In this document: positions 20,100-29,050 of the stretch, piece after piece
How the letters are laid out: every line of letters begins with the position of its first letter
Numbering within the stretch: position 1 is the first letter of the stretch
Assembly: GCF_000372525.1 (NCBI RefSeq)
Contig: NZ_AQUR01000077.1
Span: forward strand, 182-64,181
Length of the DNA: 64,000 bases
Source of the DNA: Cupriavidus neocaledonicus
Lineage (GTDB): Bacteria; Pseudomonadota; Gammaproteobacteria; Burkholderiales; Burkholderiaceae
Direction of reading: 5' to 3'
Translations under genes and position numbers: made by a program
The notes under the pieces: model-generated
What the model was told of the DNA's origin: nothing
Seen by the model: the letters and a program-made list of their open reading frames with translations, nothing else
Databases searched by the model: none

Positions 20100-20442
20100 G
20101 CCGGCGCACCAGCCAGTCCAGCGCCAGGGCCGCGGCCACGCCGACCGTGTCGGCGAGCAGGTCGAGCCAGTCGGCCTCGCGGTAGCCGGTCTGCCCCTGC
20201 AGCAGCTCGATCACGCCGCCATACGCGACCAGGCCCAGCCACAGCGGCCAGCCGCGCGCGGCGTAGGCGCGTGCGCCCAGCAGGCCCAGCAGCGCAAACC
20301 CGAGCGCGTGGTTGGCCTTGTCCCAGCCGGTGGTCGGCAGCGGCTGCGTCGGCGGCATCAGCGACAGCGCCAGCATCGCGGCGGCGCAGGCCCAGAACAG
20401 CAGGCGCCAGCGCAGCGGGGTCAGGGTCGGAACGGCAAGCAT
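20074..20442 (-). CDS. VanZ-like small membrane protein
   Basis: This 122-residue protein has about four hydrophobic segments: LLFWACAAAMLALSLM, ALGFALLGLLG, WLGLVAYGGVIELLQ and LLADTVGVAAALALDWLV. The pattern WDKANHALGFALLG ... IELLQ ... GYREADWLDLLADTVG is the VanZ-like family signature. The family takes its name from a teicoplanin-resistance accessory protein, but most members have no known role. The start at 20442 (MLAVPTLTPLRW) places the first helix near the N-terminus; a frame to 20511 is open but has no ribosome binding site. Its end overlaps rlmJ by 26 bases tail to tail. Confidence 0.8.
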   Translation of the reverse strand: MLAVPTLTPLRWRLLFWACAAAMLALSLMPPTQPLPTTGWDKANHALGFALLGLLGARAYAARGWPLWLGLVAYGGVIELLQGQTGYREADWLDLLADTVGVAAALALDWLVRRLSAPRLRA

Positions 20443-20551
20443 GGGCGGAAACGGAGGTCTGGAAAGCCGACAATATAGCGGCACGGGCCCGCCACGGCGC
20501 GCGGTCGCCACGGGGCTGGATTCCCCCCGCGCCTTGCGCTACAATCCGCAA

Positions 20552-20628
20552 CCTCGTTGCACTGCGGGCTGCCGGCGGCAGATCCGGCAAGAAGACGGCA
20601 AAGGCGGGCACTTCCAGCCGCCTTTTTT
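20552..20628 (+). ncRNA. Candidate small RNA upstream of tRNA-Leu
   Basis: A -10 element TACAAT lies at 20540-20545, inside the recurring CTACAATCC context seen before several genes here. About 50 bases later a hairpin with stem AAGGCGG (20601-20607) and CCGCCTT (20618-20624), loop of 10, runs into six T (20623-20628). No open frame is plausible between them. The predicted transcript is about 75 nucleotides. No clear -35 is seen. I do not recognise an RNA family. It could also be the leader of the tRNA-Leu transcript that is terminated early. Confidence 0.4.
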
Positions 20629-20686
20629 GCTTTCGTCTCCGGCAACGAGCATCGCGGCCGCCCGCCCGGGCAGCGCCGCAAGGACC

Positions 20687-20773
20687 GCGAGGGTGGCGAA
20701 ATTGGTAGACGCACCAGGTTTAGGTCCTGACGCCAGCAATGGTGTAGGGGTTCGAGTCCCCTCCCTCGCACCA
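20687..20773 (+). tRNA. tRNA-Leu (anticodon UAG)
   Basis: The 87-base sequence has acceptor GCGAGGG pairing with CCCTCGC, the long class II variable arm of leucine tRNAs, T arm GGGGTTCGAGTCCCC, and the anticodon loop around TTTAGGT giving UAG. The CCA end is encoded (20771-20773). A CCCGCC...GGCGGG hairpin follows directly (about 20774-20795) without a T run. Confidence 0.96.
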
Positions 20774-21023
20774 CCCGCCTTCCAAGTGGCGGGCTGACAA
20801 CCTTCCCCCGAAAGACTTCTATCGGCTTCGACCGGCCATGCGGCAGCCGCTGCGTGCCGAAGCGATGACGCGCGCGTGCGCCCGCTTGCCGCAGGTGGTA
20901 GAACACCTGAGTGGCACCGCCTTTCGCGGACCCCTGCGGCGATCTATGCTGAAGATGTCGGAGCCGCCGTGCGCACTGCGCAGGTGGTGCCCGGCATGAT
21001 CACCTCAGCCCCGCGGAGGGCAT

Positions 21024-21464
21024 ATGAAATTCCCTGCCTTGCTGTTGGCAGCGTCGATGGCCGCTGGCTGGACATCGTTCGCACAGGCCGCCGGATGCCA
21101 GTACGACATGCAGTGCAAAGGTGAGCGGATCTGCCACCATGGGCAATGCGTCTATCCCGAAGTAGAAGAGTCGGCTGAAGCGGGCGGTCCACCAAAGGCC
21201 GGTGCTGCCGCAGCGGCTGCCGCGCCGGCGGCGGAGGTGACTCCGGTACCGACCACTTCGGTAACCCCGAGCGCCCCAGCCACGATAACCGGCACCACTA
21301 TCAAACGCAGCCCCTACCCGCCACCGCCGCGCGGGTGCTGCACCGTGGCCGGCAAGCTGAAGCTGTCGCCGGCCTCGGCGTCGGATACCAGCCTGGCCAG
21401 CGGCGACGCGTGCCAGGGGCTGACCGCCTCGGGCAAGCCTGTTCCCGGCACGATCTGCAACTAG
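21024..21464 (+). CDS. Exported cysteine-rich protein of unknown function
   Basis: This 146-residue protein has a signal peptide (cleavage near AQAAG). The mature N-terminus is a compact cysteine knot-like segment with Cys at 25, 31, 37 and 42 (GCQYDMQCKGERICHHGQCV). Then comes an Ala/Pro/Thr-rich linker (residues 50-100), and a second module with Cys at 105, 106, 130 and 145. The eight cysteines are an even number, which suits disulfide bonding in the periplasm or outside the cell. GGAGG lies 7 bases before the ATG. No family is recognised; the first module is of a type seen in some exported myxobacterial and Ralstonia-group proteins. Confidence 0.8.
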   Translation: MKFPALLLAASMAAGWTSFAQAAGCQYDMQCKGERICHHGQCVYPEVEESAEAGGPPKAGAAAAAAAPAAEVTPVPTTSVTPSAPATITGTTIKRSPYPPPPRGCCTVAGKLKLSPASASDTSLASGDACQGLTASGKPVPGTICN

Positions 21465-21506
21465 GCGCAGGCCTGGTGCAGTAGCGCAGGACCGTGGCGC
21501 CGGCCG

Positions 21507-24500
21507 TCACACGGCCACGGCGCCCGGTCCGTCTTCGGGCCGCCGCACGCGGAACCATGCCGCGTACAGCGCCGGCAGGAACAGCAGCGTCAGCACCGTG
21601 GCGATGATCAGCCCGCCCATGATGGCCACCGCCATCGGCCCCCAGAACATCGAGCGCGACAGCGGGATCATCGCCAGCACGGCCGCCGCCGCGGTCAGGA
21701 TGATCGGACGGAAGCGGCGCACCGCGGCTTCGACGATGGCGGTCCATTGCGGCACGCCGGCGCGGATGTCCTGCTCGATCTGGTCGACCAGGATCACCGA
21801 GTTGCGGATGATCATGCCCAGCAGCGCGGTGATGCCCAGCTGCGCCACGAAGCCCATCGGCGCACGCAGCAGCAACAGCGTCGCGGCGGCGCCGATCAGT
21901 CCGAGCGGGCCGGTCAGGAACACCATGGCGGCGCGCGAGAAGCTGTGGAGCTGCAGCATCAGCAACGTGAAGATGATGAAGATGCACAGCGGCAGCTGCG
22001 CCGCGATCGAGGCCCCGGCCTTGCCGCTTTCTTCTTCCGCGCCGGCCACGGTGATGCGGTAGCCCGGCGGCAGCTGCGCGCGCAGCACGTCCAGCTTCGG
22101 GTTGATCTGCGCGGTGACGGTCGGCCCCTGGATGCCGTCGACCACGTCGGCCTGCACGGTCACGCCGAAGTCGCGGTTCTCGCGCCAGACCACGCCGGGC
22201 TCGGAGCGCAGCGTCACGCGCGCCACCTGCGTCAGCGGCACCACGCGCCCGCTGCTGGCCGGCACCAGCATGTTGTTCAGGTCAGAGATCGCGTCGCGCT
22301 CATTGCGCGGCGTGCGCATCAGGATGTCGATCAGCTTGTCGCCGTCGCGGTACTGACCCACCGGCACGCCGCTCAGCACCGTCTGCGTGACGCGGGCGAT
22401 GGCCTGGGTGGTCACGCCCAGCGCGCGCGCCTTGTCCTGGTCGATCTCCAGGCGCAGCATCTTGACGTTCTCGTTCCAGTTGTCGTTGACGCCGACGGTA
22501 TTGGGGTTGGCGCGCATCTCGGCCTTGACCTGGTCGGCCAGCCGGCGCACCGCGGCGGCGTCCGGGCCGATCACGCGGAACTGCACCGGATAGGCCACCG
22601 GCGGCCCGTTGGGCAGCAGCTTGACGCGCCCGCGCAGGTACGGGAACTCGGCGTCGAGCAGCTGCATGATGCGCCGGCGCAGCGCGTCGCGCACTTCGGT
22701 GCTGGCCGGCATCACGATCACCTGCGCCACGTTGGTCTGCGGGAAGATCTGGTCCAGCGGCAGGTAGAAGCGCGGCGCGCCGGTGCCGACGAAGGTGGTC
22801 AGGCTGGCGACGTCGCGGTCCTTGCCGATCCGCTGCTCGAAGCGTTTCGCTTCCGTCTCCATCTGGGTAAAACTGGTGCCCTCCGGCATCCACAACTCCA
22901 CCATCAGTTCGGGGCGGCTGGAATCCGGGAAGAACTGCTTCTCGACGAACTTGAAGGCATAGATGCCCAGCGCGAACGCCGCCAGCGTGATCGCGATCAC
23001 CAGCTTGCGCCAGCTGACGCACCAGTCCACCAGCCGGCGGAAGCGCGCGTAGAACGGCGTGTCGAAGACCTCGTGGGCCTCGCCCGCGCCCGCGCCGCGG
23101 GTCTTGAGCAGCAGGTAGCCCAGGTAGGGCGTGAAATAGACCGCGGCGAGCCACGACAGCACCAGCGCCAGCGCCGTCACCGCGAAGATGGCGAAGGTGT
23201 ACTCGCCCACCGTCGAGCGTGCCAGCCCCACCGGCAGGAAGCCGGCCGCGGTGATCAGCGTGCCGGTCAGCATCGGCATCGCGGTCGAGGTATAGGCAAA
23301 GGTGGCGGCCTCCATCTTGGAGAAGCCCTCTTCCAGCTTGCGCACCATCATCTCGACCGCGATGATGGCGTCGTCGACCAGCAGCCCCAGCGCCACGATC
23401 AGCGCGCCCAGCGATATCTTGTGCAGGCCAATGCCAAAGATGTTCATGAACAGGAACGTCACCGCCAGCACCAGCGGGATGGTCAGCGCCACCACCAGCC
23501 CGGGGCGCACGTCGAGCCGCAGCGGACGCGTGTGCAGGCCGAGCGAGACAAAGCTGACTGCCAGCACGATCACCACCGCCTCGATCAGCACCCGCACGAA
23601 CTCGCCCACCGAGCGCTGCACCGCCTCGGGCTGGTCCTGCACCTGGTCCATCTCGATGCCCACCGGCAGCTGGCCGCGCAGCCGCTCGAAGGCGCTGCGC
23701 AGGTTCTTGCCCAGCTCGATGATGTCGCCGCCCTTCTGCATCGAGATGCCAAGCCCGATCACGTCCTTGCCGTTGAAGCGCATGCGCTGCTGGGTGGGGT
23801 CGACATAGCCGCGGTAGACGTGGGCGATGTCGCCCAGGCGGATATTGGCGATGCCGTTGGGCCCGCGCAGCACCAGGTTCTCCAGGTCGGCCACGCTGGC
23901 GAACTGGCCCGACAGCCGCACCTGCAGGTTGTCGCTCGGGGTCACCAGCACGCCGCTGCCGGTCAGGTTGTTCTGCTGCGAGATCTGGTCGGCGATGGCG
24001 TTGATGTCCAGCCCCAGCTGGGCAAAGCGCGCCTGGTTGAACTCGATGTAGACCTTCTCGTCCTGCAGCCCGATCAGCGACACCTTGGCCACCGACGGCA
24101 CGCGCAGCAGTTCCTGGCGCACCAGGTCGGCATATTCGCGCAGCTCCTTGTAACTGAAGCCATCGGCCGAGAGCGCGTAGATGGTGCCGTAGACGTCGCC
24201 GAACTCGTCGTTGAAGAAGGGCCCGCGCACGCCGGCCGGCAGGGTCTGCTGGATGTCGCCGATCTTCTTGCGCACGGTGTACCAGACCTGCGCGGTCTCT
24301 TTCGCGGGCGAGGTGTCCTTGAGCTGGAAGATCACCGTGGTCTCGCCGGGCTTGGAGAAGCTGCGGATCTTGTCCGCATAGGGCACTTCCTGCAACTGGC
24401 GCTCGATCTTGTCGGTGACCTGGACCGCGATCTGCTCGGCCGTGGCGCCGGGCCAGAAGGCCTGCACCACCATCACGCGGAAGGTGAACGGCGGGTCCTC

Positions 24501-24620
24501 GTCCTGGCCGAGCTGGAAGAATGCCAGCAGGCCGCCGAGCAGCAGCACCACCAGCAGGTAGCGGGTCAGCGGCTGGTGTTCGAGCGCCCAGCGCGACAGG
24601 TTGAAGCGGGAATGGTCCAT
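21507..24620 (-). CDS. RND multidrug efflux transporter permease (AcrB/HAE1 family)
   Basis: This 1037-residue inner-membrane pump has the full RND plan: TM1 (LTRYLLVVLLLGGLLAFF), a large periplasmic loop, TM2-6, a second periplasmic loop and TM8-12. The proton-relay acidic pair is present in TM4 (GLLVDDAIIAVEMMVRKLEEG). It uses proton motive force to expel drugs or other amphiphiles; the substrate is not predictable. It begins 4 bases after its adaptor gene, so the two are co-translated. No outer-membrane factor gene follows, so the complex would have to borrow one from elsewhere. Confidence 0.95.
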   Translation of the reverse strand: MDHSRFNLSRWALEHQPLTRYLLVVLLLGGLLAFFQLGQDEDPPFTFRVMVVQAFWPGATAEQIAVQVTDKIERQLQEVPYADKIRSFSKPGETTVIFQLKDTSPAKETAQVWYTVRKKIGDIQQTLPAGVRGPFFNDEFGDVYGTIYALSADGFSYKELREYADLVRQELLRVPSVAKVSLIGLQDEKVYIEFNQARFAQLGLDINAIADQISQQNNLTGSGVLVTPSDNLQVRLSGQFASVADLENLVLRGPNGIANIRLGDIAHVYRGYVDPTQQRMRFNGKDVIGLGISMQKGGDIIELGKNLRSAFERLRGQLPVGIEMDQVQDQPEAVQRSVGEFVRVLIEAVVIVLAVSFVSLGLHTRPLRLDVRPGLVVALTIPLVLAVTFLFMNIFGIGLHKISLGALIVALGLLVDDAIIAVEMMVRKLEEGFSKMEAATFAYTSTAMPMLTGTLITAAGFLPVGLARSTVGEYTFAIFAVTALALVLSWLAAVYFTPYLGYLLLKTRGAGAGEAHEVFDTPFYARFRRLVDWCVSWRKLVIAITLAAFALGIYAFKFVEKQFFPDSSRPELMVELWMPEGTSFTQMETEAKRFEQRIGKDRDVASLTTFVGTGAPRFYLPLDQIFPQTNVAQVIVMPASTEVRDALRRRIMQLLDAEFPYLRGRVKLLPNGPPVAYPVQFRVIGPDAAAVRRLADQVKAEMRANPNTVGVNDNWNENVKMLRLEIDQDKARALGVTTQAIARVTQTVLSGVPVGQYRDGDKLIDILMRTPRNERDAISDLNNMLVPASSGRVVPLTQVARVTLRSEPGVVWRENRDFGVTVQADVVDGIQGPTVTAQINPKLDVLRAQLPPGYRITVAGAEEESGKAGASIAAQLPLCIFIIFTLLMLQLHSFSRAAMVFLTGPLGLIGAAATLLLLRAPMGFVAQLGITALLGMIIRNSVILVDQIEQDIRAGVPQWTAIVEAAVRRFRPIILTAAAAVLAMIPLSRSMFWGPMAVAIMGGLIIATVLTLLFLPALYAAWFRVRRPEDGPGAVAV

Positions 24621-24624
24621 CCGC

Positions 24625-25833
24625 TCACCCCTGCTTCGGGGCGGCGGCCGCCGCCGACGCCGGCGCGACGGTCTGCAGCGGGCGCACCTTCTGCCCGGGG
24701 CGCAGCAGGTGCACCCCAGCGGTAACGATGGTCTGCCCCGGCGCCAGGCCCTGGCGCACCTCGATCTCGTTGCCGAAGGCCGTGCCCAGCGTCACCGCCA
24801 CCGGCTTGACCGTGCCGGCGGCGGCATCGTAGATCCACACCAGGTCGCGCCCCTGCTCCTGCAGCAGCGCGGTCAGCGGCACGCGCAGCGCGGGCGCGGC
24901 GCCGGTGCGCACGAAGGTCACCACCGCAGTCATGCCCAGCTTGAGGTCGGCGGGCGGGTTGGGCACGCTCACGCGGGTGGCGTAGGTGCGCGTGACCGGG
25001 TCGGCCGCGGCGGCGATCTCGCGCACACGGCCGGGCAGCGCGCGCTGCGGCTCGGCCCAGGTATGGACGGTGACGTCGGTCAGGCCGCGCAGCAGGCCAA
25101 CCTGGTCCTCGGGCAGGCCGATCGCCACTTCCTTTTCAGCAGTCTGCGCCACCCGCACCACCGACTGGCCAGGGCTGACCACCTGGCCCACCTCGGCGTC
25201 GATGGCGGTGACCACGCCGTCGGCGTCGGCATGCAGCACGGCATAGGCGGTCTGGTTGGACTGGCTGCGCAGCCCGGCCTGCGCCTGGCGCAGCCGCGCT
25301 TCGGCGGCGTCGAAGCTGGCCTGGCGCCGTTGCTGCTCGGCGGCGCTGATAAAGCCCTTGGCGAACAGGTCGTTGTAGCGCTTCAGGTCGGCCGCGGCGA
25401 GGTCGCGGTCGGTGCGGGCGGCCTCGAACTGCGCGCGCGAGCCGGCTTCGGCCAGCGACAGGTCGGCCGGGTCCAGCCGGGCCAGCGGCTGGCCCTTGCT
25501 GACCACCGCGCCGACATCCACCAGCCGCGCCGCGATCTTGCCGCCGACGCGAAAGCCCAGCCGCGACTCCACGCGCGGGCGCACGTCGCCGGAAAATTCG
25601 AAGGCAGTCTTGCCACTATGCGGGCTGAGCTGCATCATGCGCACCGGGCGGATCTCCGGCGCGGGCTCGGGCGCCTTGCCGCAGCCGGCCAGGACCAGCG
25701 CGCCGGCGAGCGACAGCGCCGCCACGGCCGTGCCGCGGCCAGGGCGCCTGGCCCGCCGGTGCGGCGTGGTGACGACAGGGGTGACAGAAGGTTCTGCAGC
25801 CGCAACTTCCGGCACTTGGCAAAGCACTGGCAT
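24625..25833 (-). CDS. RND efflux periplasmic adaptor (membrane fusion lipoprotein)
   Basis: This 402-residue protein has an N-terminal lipoprotein signal with lipobox LAGC (about residue 51), anchoring it in the membrane. It shows the adaptor layout: barrel-sandwich half FRVGGKIAARLVDVGAVVSKGQPLARLDPAD, a helical hairpin (RYNDLFAKGFISAAEQQRRQ ...), the second half with ADGVVTAIDAEVGQVVSPGQSV, and a beta-barrel. The N-terminal 35 residues before the hydrophobic stretch are unusually long, so the true start may be internal. It bridges the permease at 21507 to an outer-membrane channel. A good promoter lies at 26010-26038. Confidence 0.92.
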   Translation of the reverse strand: MPVLCQVPEVAAAEPSVTPVVTTPHRRARRPGRGTAVAALSLAGALVLAGCGKAPEPAPEIRPVRMMQLSPHSGKTAFEFSGDVRPRVESRLGFRVGGKIAARLVDVGAVVSKGQPLARLDPADLSLAEAGSRAQFEAARTDRDLAAADLKRYNDLFAKGFISAAEQQRRQASFDAAEARLRQAQAGLRSQSNQTAYAVLHADADGVVTAIDAEVGQVVSPGQSVVRVAQTAEKEVAIGLPEDQVGLLRGLTDVTVHTWAEPQRALPGRVREIAAAADPVTRTYATRVSVPNPPADLKLGMTAVVTFVRTGAAPALRVPLTALLQEQGRDLVWIYDAAAGTVKPVAVTLGTAFGNEIEVRQGLAPGQTIVTAGVHLLRPGQKVRPLQTVAPASAAAAAPKQG

Positions 25834-26009
25834 CGGTAGGCAACGAGTCGGAATGGGTACAACGGCCAGGCGGGCCGCGCTCCACCCTCGTTACGCCGCC
25901 CGATTGGGCGGGCCGAGGTGGCGGCCTGACGATGGCCGGCGGGTGGGCCGGCGGCTGGCCGGCGGGTGTCAGGAGGCCGGCACGGGCACTAAATAACTTT
26001 CCGGTCAGC

Positions 26010-26038
26010 AATATAACGACCGCTCCGGGGTGCGTCAA
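26010..26038 (-). promoter_or_regulatory. Sigma-70 promoter of the RND efflux operon
   Basis: On the minus strand TTGACG (-35, 26033-26038) and TATATT (-10, 26010-26015) are exactly 17 bases apart. The leader would be about 170 bases and includes a GC-rich stretch with three copies of GGCCGGCGG (about 25933-25966). No adjacent repressor gene is seen. Confidence 0.65.
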
Positions 26039-26255
26039 ACGGCAGGCGACGAAACGACTGGAAGGAAGCCTCAGCGGCGCTACGGGGCGGCGAACCGCGC
26101 CGGCCCGCCGGGAGCCAGCGGGCCGCGGTGCTACAATCCGGCGCGCCGCCCGGCGCACCGCGACGCGGCTGACTTCCATCGGCCTGGCACCCCCGCTTAT
26201 CTGCGATTCGCTGCGATCAGGCGCGGTTTCCACCCATCTTTGACCCGAGACCGGC

Positions 26256-27092
26256 GTGACGCCCGATCAGTATTGCCAAGAGAAAGTCGCCCAGAGCGGC
26301 TCGAGCTTCTATTACAGCTTCCTGTTCCTGCCGGCCGAGCGGCGCCGCGCGATCACCGCGCTGTATGCCTGGTGCCGCGAAGTCGACGACGTGGTCGACG
26401 ACACCCATGACGCCGGCCTCGCGCACCAGCAGCTCGACTGGTGGCGCGCCGAACTGCGCCGCCTGTTCGACGGTGCGCCGACCCATCCCACCACCCAGGC
26501 CCTGCAGCCGCACATCGCCAGCGCCGGCCTGAGCCAGGCCGAGATGGCCGAGGTGCTGGAGGGCATGGAAATGGACCTGACCCAGACCCGCTACCTCGAC
26601 GAAGCCGGCCTGGCGCGCTACTGCCACTGCGTGGCCGGGGTGGTCGGCACGCTCAGCGCGCGCCTGTTCGGCTACACCGATCCGCAGACACTGGTCTTTG
26701 CCGAAAAGCTGGGCCAGTCGCTGCAGCTGGTCAATATCCTGCGCGATGTCGGCGAGGACGCCCGGCGCGGGCGCATCTACCTGCCGGTCAATACCCTGCA
26801 GCAGTTCCAGGTGCCGGCCTCCGAGATCCTCAAGGGCGAGCATTCCGGGCGCTTCGTCGCGCTGATGCAGTACCACGCCGGCCGGGCCCGCGCGCTGTAC
26901 CATGAGGCGCTGGCGCTGCTGCCGCGGCAGGACCGCCGCGCCCAGCGCGCCGGCCTGCTGATGGGCGCGATCTACCATGCGCTGCTCGACGAGCTCGAAG
27001 CCAGCCAGTTCCAGGTGCTGAACCAGCGCATCGCGCTGACGCCGCTGCGCAAGCTGTGGATCGCCTGGAAGACCTGGGTGCGCAACAGCTAG
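26256..27092 (+). CDS. hpnD: Presqualene diphosphate synthase HpnD (squalene/phytoene synthase family)
   Basis: This 278-residue enzyme condenses two farnesyl diphosphates to presqualene diphosphate in hopanoid synthesis. Both Mg-diphosphate motifs are seen: DDVVDD (about residues 46-51) and DVGEDARRGRIYLP (about 167-180). The opening YCQEKVAQSGSSFYYSFLFLP is typical of HpnD rather than HpnC. It starts with GTG at 26256, with GAGA upstream. A TACAAT -10 element lies at 26132-26137. The partner genes hpnC, hpnE and shc are not in this window. Confidence 0.88.
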   Translation: MTPDQYCQEKVAQSGSSFYYSFLFLPAERRRAITALYAWCREVDDVVDDTHDAGLAHQQLDWWRAELRRLFDGAPTHPTTQALQPHIASAGLSQAEMAEVLEGMEMDLTQTRYLDEAGLARYCHCVAGVVGTLSARLFGYTDPQTLVFAEKLGQSLQLVNILRDVGEDARRGRIYLPVNTLQQFQVPASEILKGEHSGRFVALMQYHAGRARALYHEALALLPRQDRRAQRAGLLMGAIYHALLDELEASQFQVLNQRIALTPLRKLWIAWKTWVRNS

Positions 27093-27142
27093 CGCGCGCA
27101 CCACGCCGCCCTTCCCGACCACCTGCCACCAGCCGTACCGCC

Positions 27143-28405
27143 ATGACGCAGACCTCCGCCGCCCTCGGCGACACCATCCTCGCCCATGCCGACGCACTCG
27201 CCCGCTTCTCCGACATGGAGGGCGGCCTGACCTGTGCCTACCTGACGCCCGCGCACCGCGCCGTACAGGCCCTGCTGGCGCAGTGGATGGAAGCCGCCGG
27301 CATGCAGGTGCGCATCGATGTCATCGGCAATGTGATCGGCCGCTATGCCGCCGATCCCGCGGTGCCCGACGCGCGCGCGCTGCTGACCGGCTCGCATTTC
27401 GACACCGTGCGCAATGGCGGGCGCTATGACGGCCGGCTTGGCATCCTGCTGCCGGTCGCCGTGATCGGCGCGCTCAACCAGGCCGGCATCCGCCTGCCCT
27501 ATCACGTCGACGTGGTGGCCTTCGCCGAGGAAGAAGGCCTGCGCTTCAAGACCAGCTTCCTGGCCAGCAGCGTGCTGGCCGGCCGCTTCGACGCCGCCTT
27601 GCTCGAACGCCGGGACGCGGACGGCATCAGCTTGCGCGAGGCGCTGGCCGCATCCGGCCTGCCCGGCGCCGGCGCGCTGCAGGCGCTGCGCGACGCGGCG
27701 CTCGACCCGGCGTCGCTGCTGGGCTTTGTCGAAGTGCATATCGAACAGGGTCCGGTGCTGCTGCACCATGAGTTGCCGCTGGGCGTGGTCACGCAGATTG
27801 CCGGCAGCAGCCGTTTCTCGGTGCGCGTCGAGGGCCTGGCCAGCCACGCCGGCACCACGCCGATGGGCATGCGCCGCGACGCCGCGGCGGGCGCGGCCGA
27901 GATGATCCTGCTGGTGGAGCAGCGCTGCGCGGCGGCACCGACGCTGGTCGGCACGGTGGGCCAGCTGCAGGTGCCGGACGGCTCGAGCAATGTCATCCCC
28001 GCGGCCTGCACCTTCTCGATGGACATTCGCGCCGGCGCGGACGCCATCCGCGAGGCGGCCATCGCCGACATCGTCGCCGGCATCGCGCGGATTGCCGAAC
28101 GCCGCGGGCTGACCGCGCAGGTGGAGCGCGTGCCGCCGGTCAACAACGCGCCGTGCGCGCGCTGGCTGATGGATCAGTTCGGGGCGGTGCTGAGGAAGCG
28201 CGGGCTGCAGGCGTTCGAACTGCCGTCCGGGGCCGGCCATGACGCCATGATGATGCAGCGGGTCACCGACGTGGCGATGCTGTTCGTGCGCTGCGGCAAC
28301 GGCGGCATCAGCCACAACCCGCTGGAGACCATCACCGGCGCGGACGCGCAGCTCGCCGCCGAGGTCTTCGTGGATTTCCTGCGCCACTTCCGGCCGCGCG
28401 GCTAG
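27143..28405 (+). CDS. Allantoate amidohydrolase / N-carbamoyl-L-amino-acid hydrolase family (M20)
   Basis: This 420-residue metal-dependent amidohydrolase has the two-zinc site residues in LTGSHFDTVRNGGRYDGRLG, FAEEEGLRF and VEVHIEQGPVL, and the lid/dimer region GTTPMGMRRDAAAGAAEM. The family includes allantoate amidohydrolases (AllC) and carbamoylases (HyuC/AmaB), which sequence reading alone cannot separate. The start at 27143 lies 50 bases after hpnD; the frame extends upstream into hpnD without support. Whether the two form an operon is unclear. Its last 4 bases overlap the converging small gene at 28402. Confidence 0.88.
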   Translation: MTQTSAALGDTILAHADALARFSDMEGGLTCAYLTPAHRAVQALLAQWMEAAGMQVRIDVIGNVIGRYAADPAVPDARALLTGSHFDTVRNGGRYDGRLGILLPVAVIGALNQAGIRLPYHVDVVAFAEEEGLRFKTSFLASSVLAGRFDAALLERRDADGISLREALAASGLPGAGALQALRDAALDPASLLGFVEVHIEQGPVLLHHELPLGVVTQIAGSSRFSVRVEGLASHAGTTPMGMRRDAAAGAAEMILLVEQRCAAAPTLVGTVGQLQVPDGSSNVIPAACTFSMDIRAGADAIREAAIADIVAGIARIAERRGLTAQVERVPPVNNAPCARWLMDQFGAVLRKRGLQAFELPSGAGHDAMMMQRVTDVAMLFVRCGNGGISHNPLETITGADAQLAAEVFVDFLRHFRPRG

Positions 28406-28749
28406 CCGCCCTGGTAGATGTCGCGTCCGAAATCGTACAGGTTCTTGCGCAGCCGGCGGCGTTCGTCCGGCGACAGCCGCGAGCCGCCGCGCTCCTCGCC
28501 GCGCCGGCGCTCGGCCTCGCGCTGCTCGGTGCGGTGGCGCTCGGCACGGGCGCGCGCTTCGCGCTGGCTGTTGCCCGGGTCGCTCGCCTGTGCCGACGGG
28601 TAGCGCTTGAGCAAGTGGGCCATACCCGCCGATTGCGCCAGCGCCGTCCCGGCCGGCATGCACAGCGCCAGCACGGCCAGCGCCAGCGCAAGGCATGCGC
28701 CGGCGATACCATGCTGCGGATGCCCGTGCCGGGTGCGGTTCACTTTCAT
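28402..28749 (-). CDS. Small exported charged protein of unknown function
   Basis: This 115-residue protein has an N-terminal signal peptide (hydrophobic core ACLALALAVLALCMPAG, cleavage near ALAQ). The rest is very rich in Arg and Glu (REARARAERHRTEQREAERRRG), likely one long charged helix, followed by LSPDERRRLRKNLYDFGRDIYQ. The closing motif resembles short exported proteins of beta-proteobacteria with no assigned function. Its start at 28749 gives a proper signal peptide; longer frames upstream look non-coding. It diverges from the ompR gene across 300 bases. Confidence 0.65.
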   Translation of the reverse strand: MKVNRTRHGHPQHGIAGACLALALAVLALCMPAGTALAQSAGMAHLLKRYPSAQASDPGNSQREARARAERHRTEQREAERRRGEERGGSRLSPDERRRLRKNLYDFGRDIYQGG

Positions 28750-29050
28750 TGATAATGGCGGTCTTGGCTTCGCGCAAAGGCAGTGGTTGGACCGCCCTGA
28801 AGCCTGGAATTCCGGTACCCCCGTCCGGACCGCGCCCTCTGCAAGCAATGCGCCAGCGGCGCTGGACGGGCTGGCGGAAGCCGTGGATCGTCCGGCGGAA
28901 ATGCGTGGAAAACTGCCGCGCATGGCGCCGAAATGGACGGATTGCGCAGTGTAATCGCACGATTGGTGCACACTGCCATACCACGGGGTAAAGTATGTAA
29001 CGTTTTGTTAAGCCATTTTGAGCGAAAGCGATAGTCGCTAAGATACCGCC

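Noticed and set aside
21747..24725. A 992-codon plus-strand frame opposite the RND permease
   Set aside because: It is a shadow of the permease, with biased His/Arg composition and no signature.
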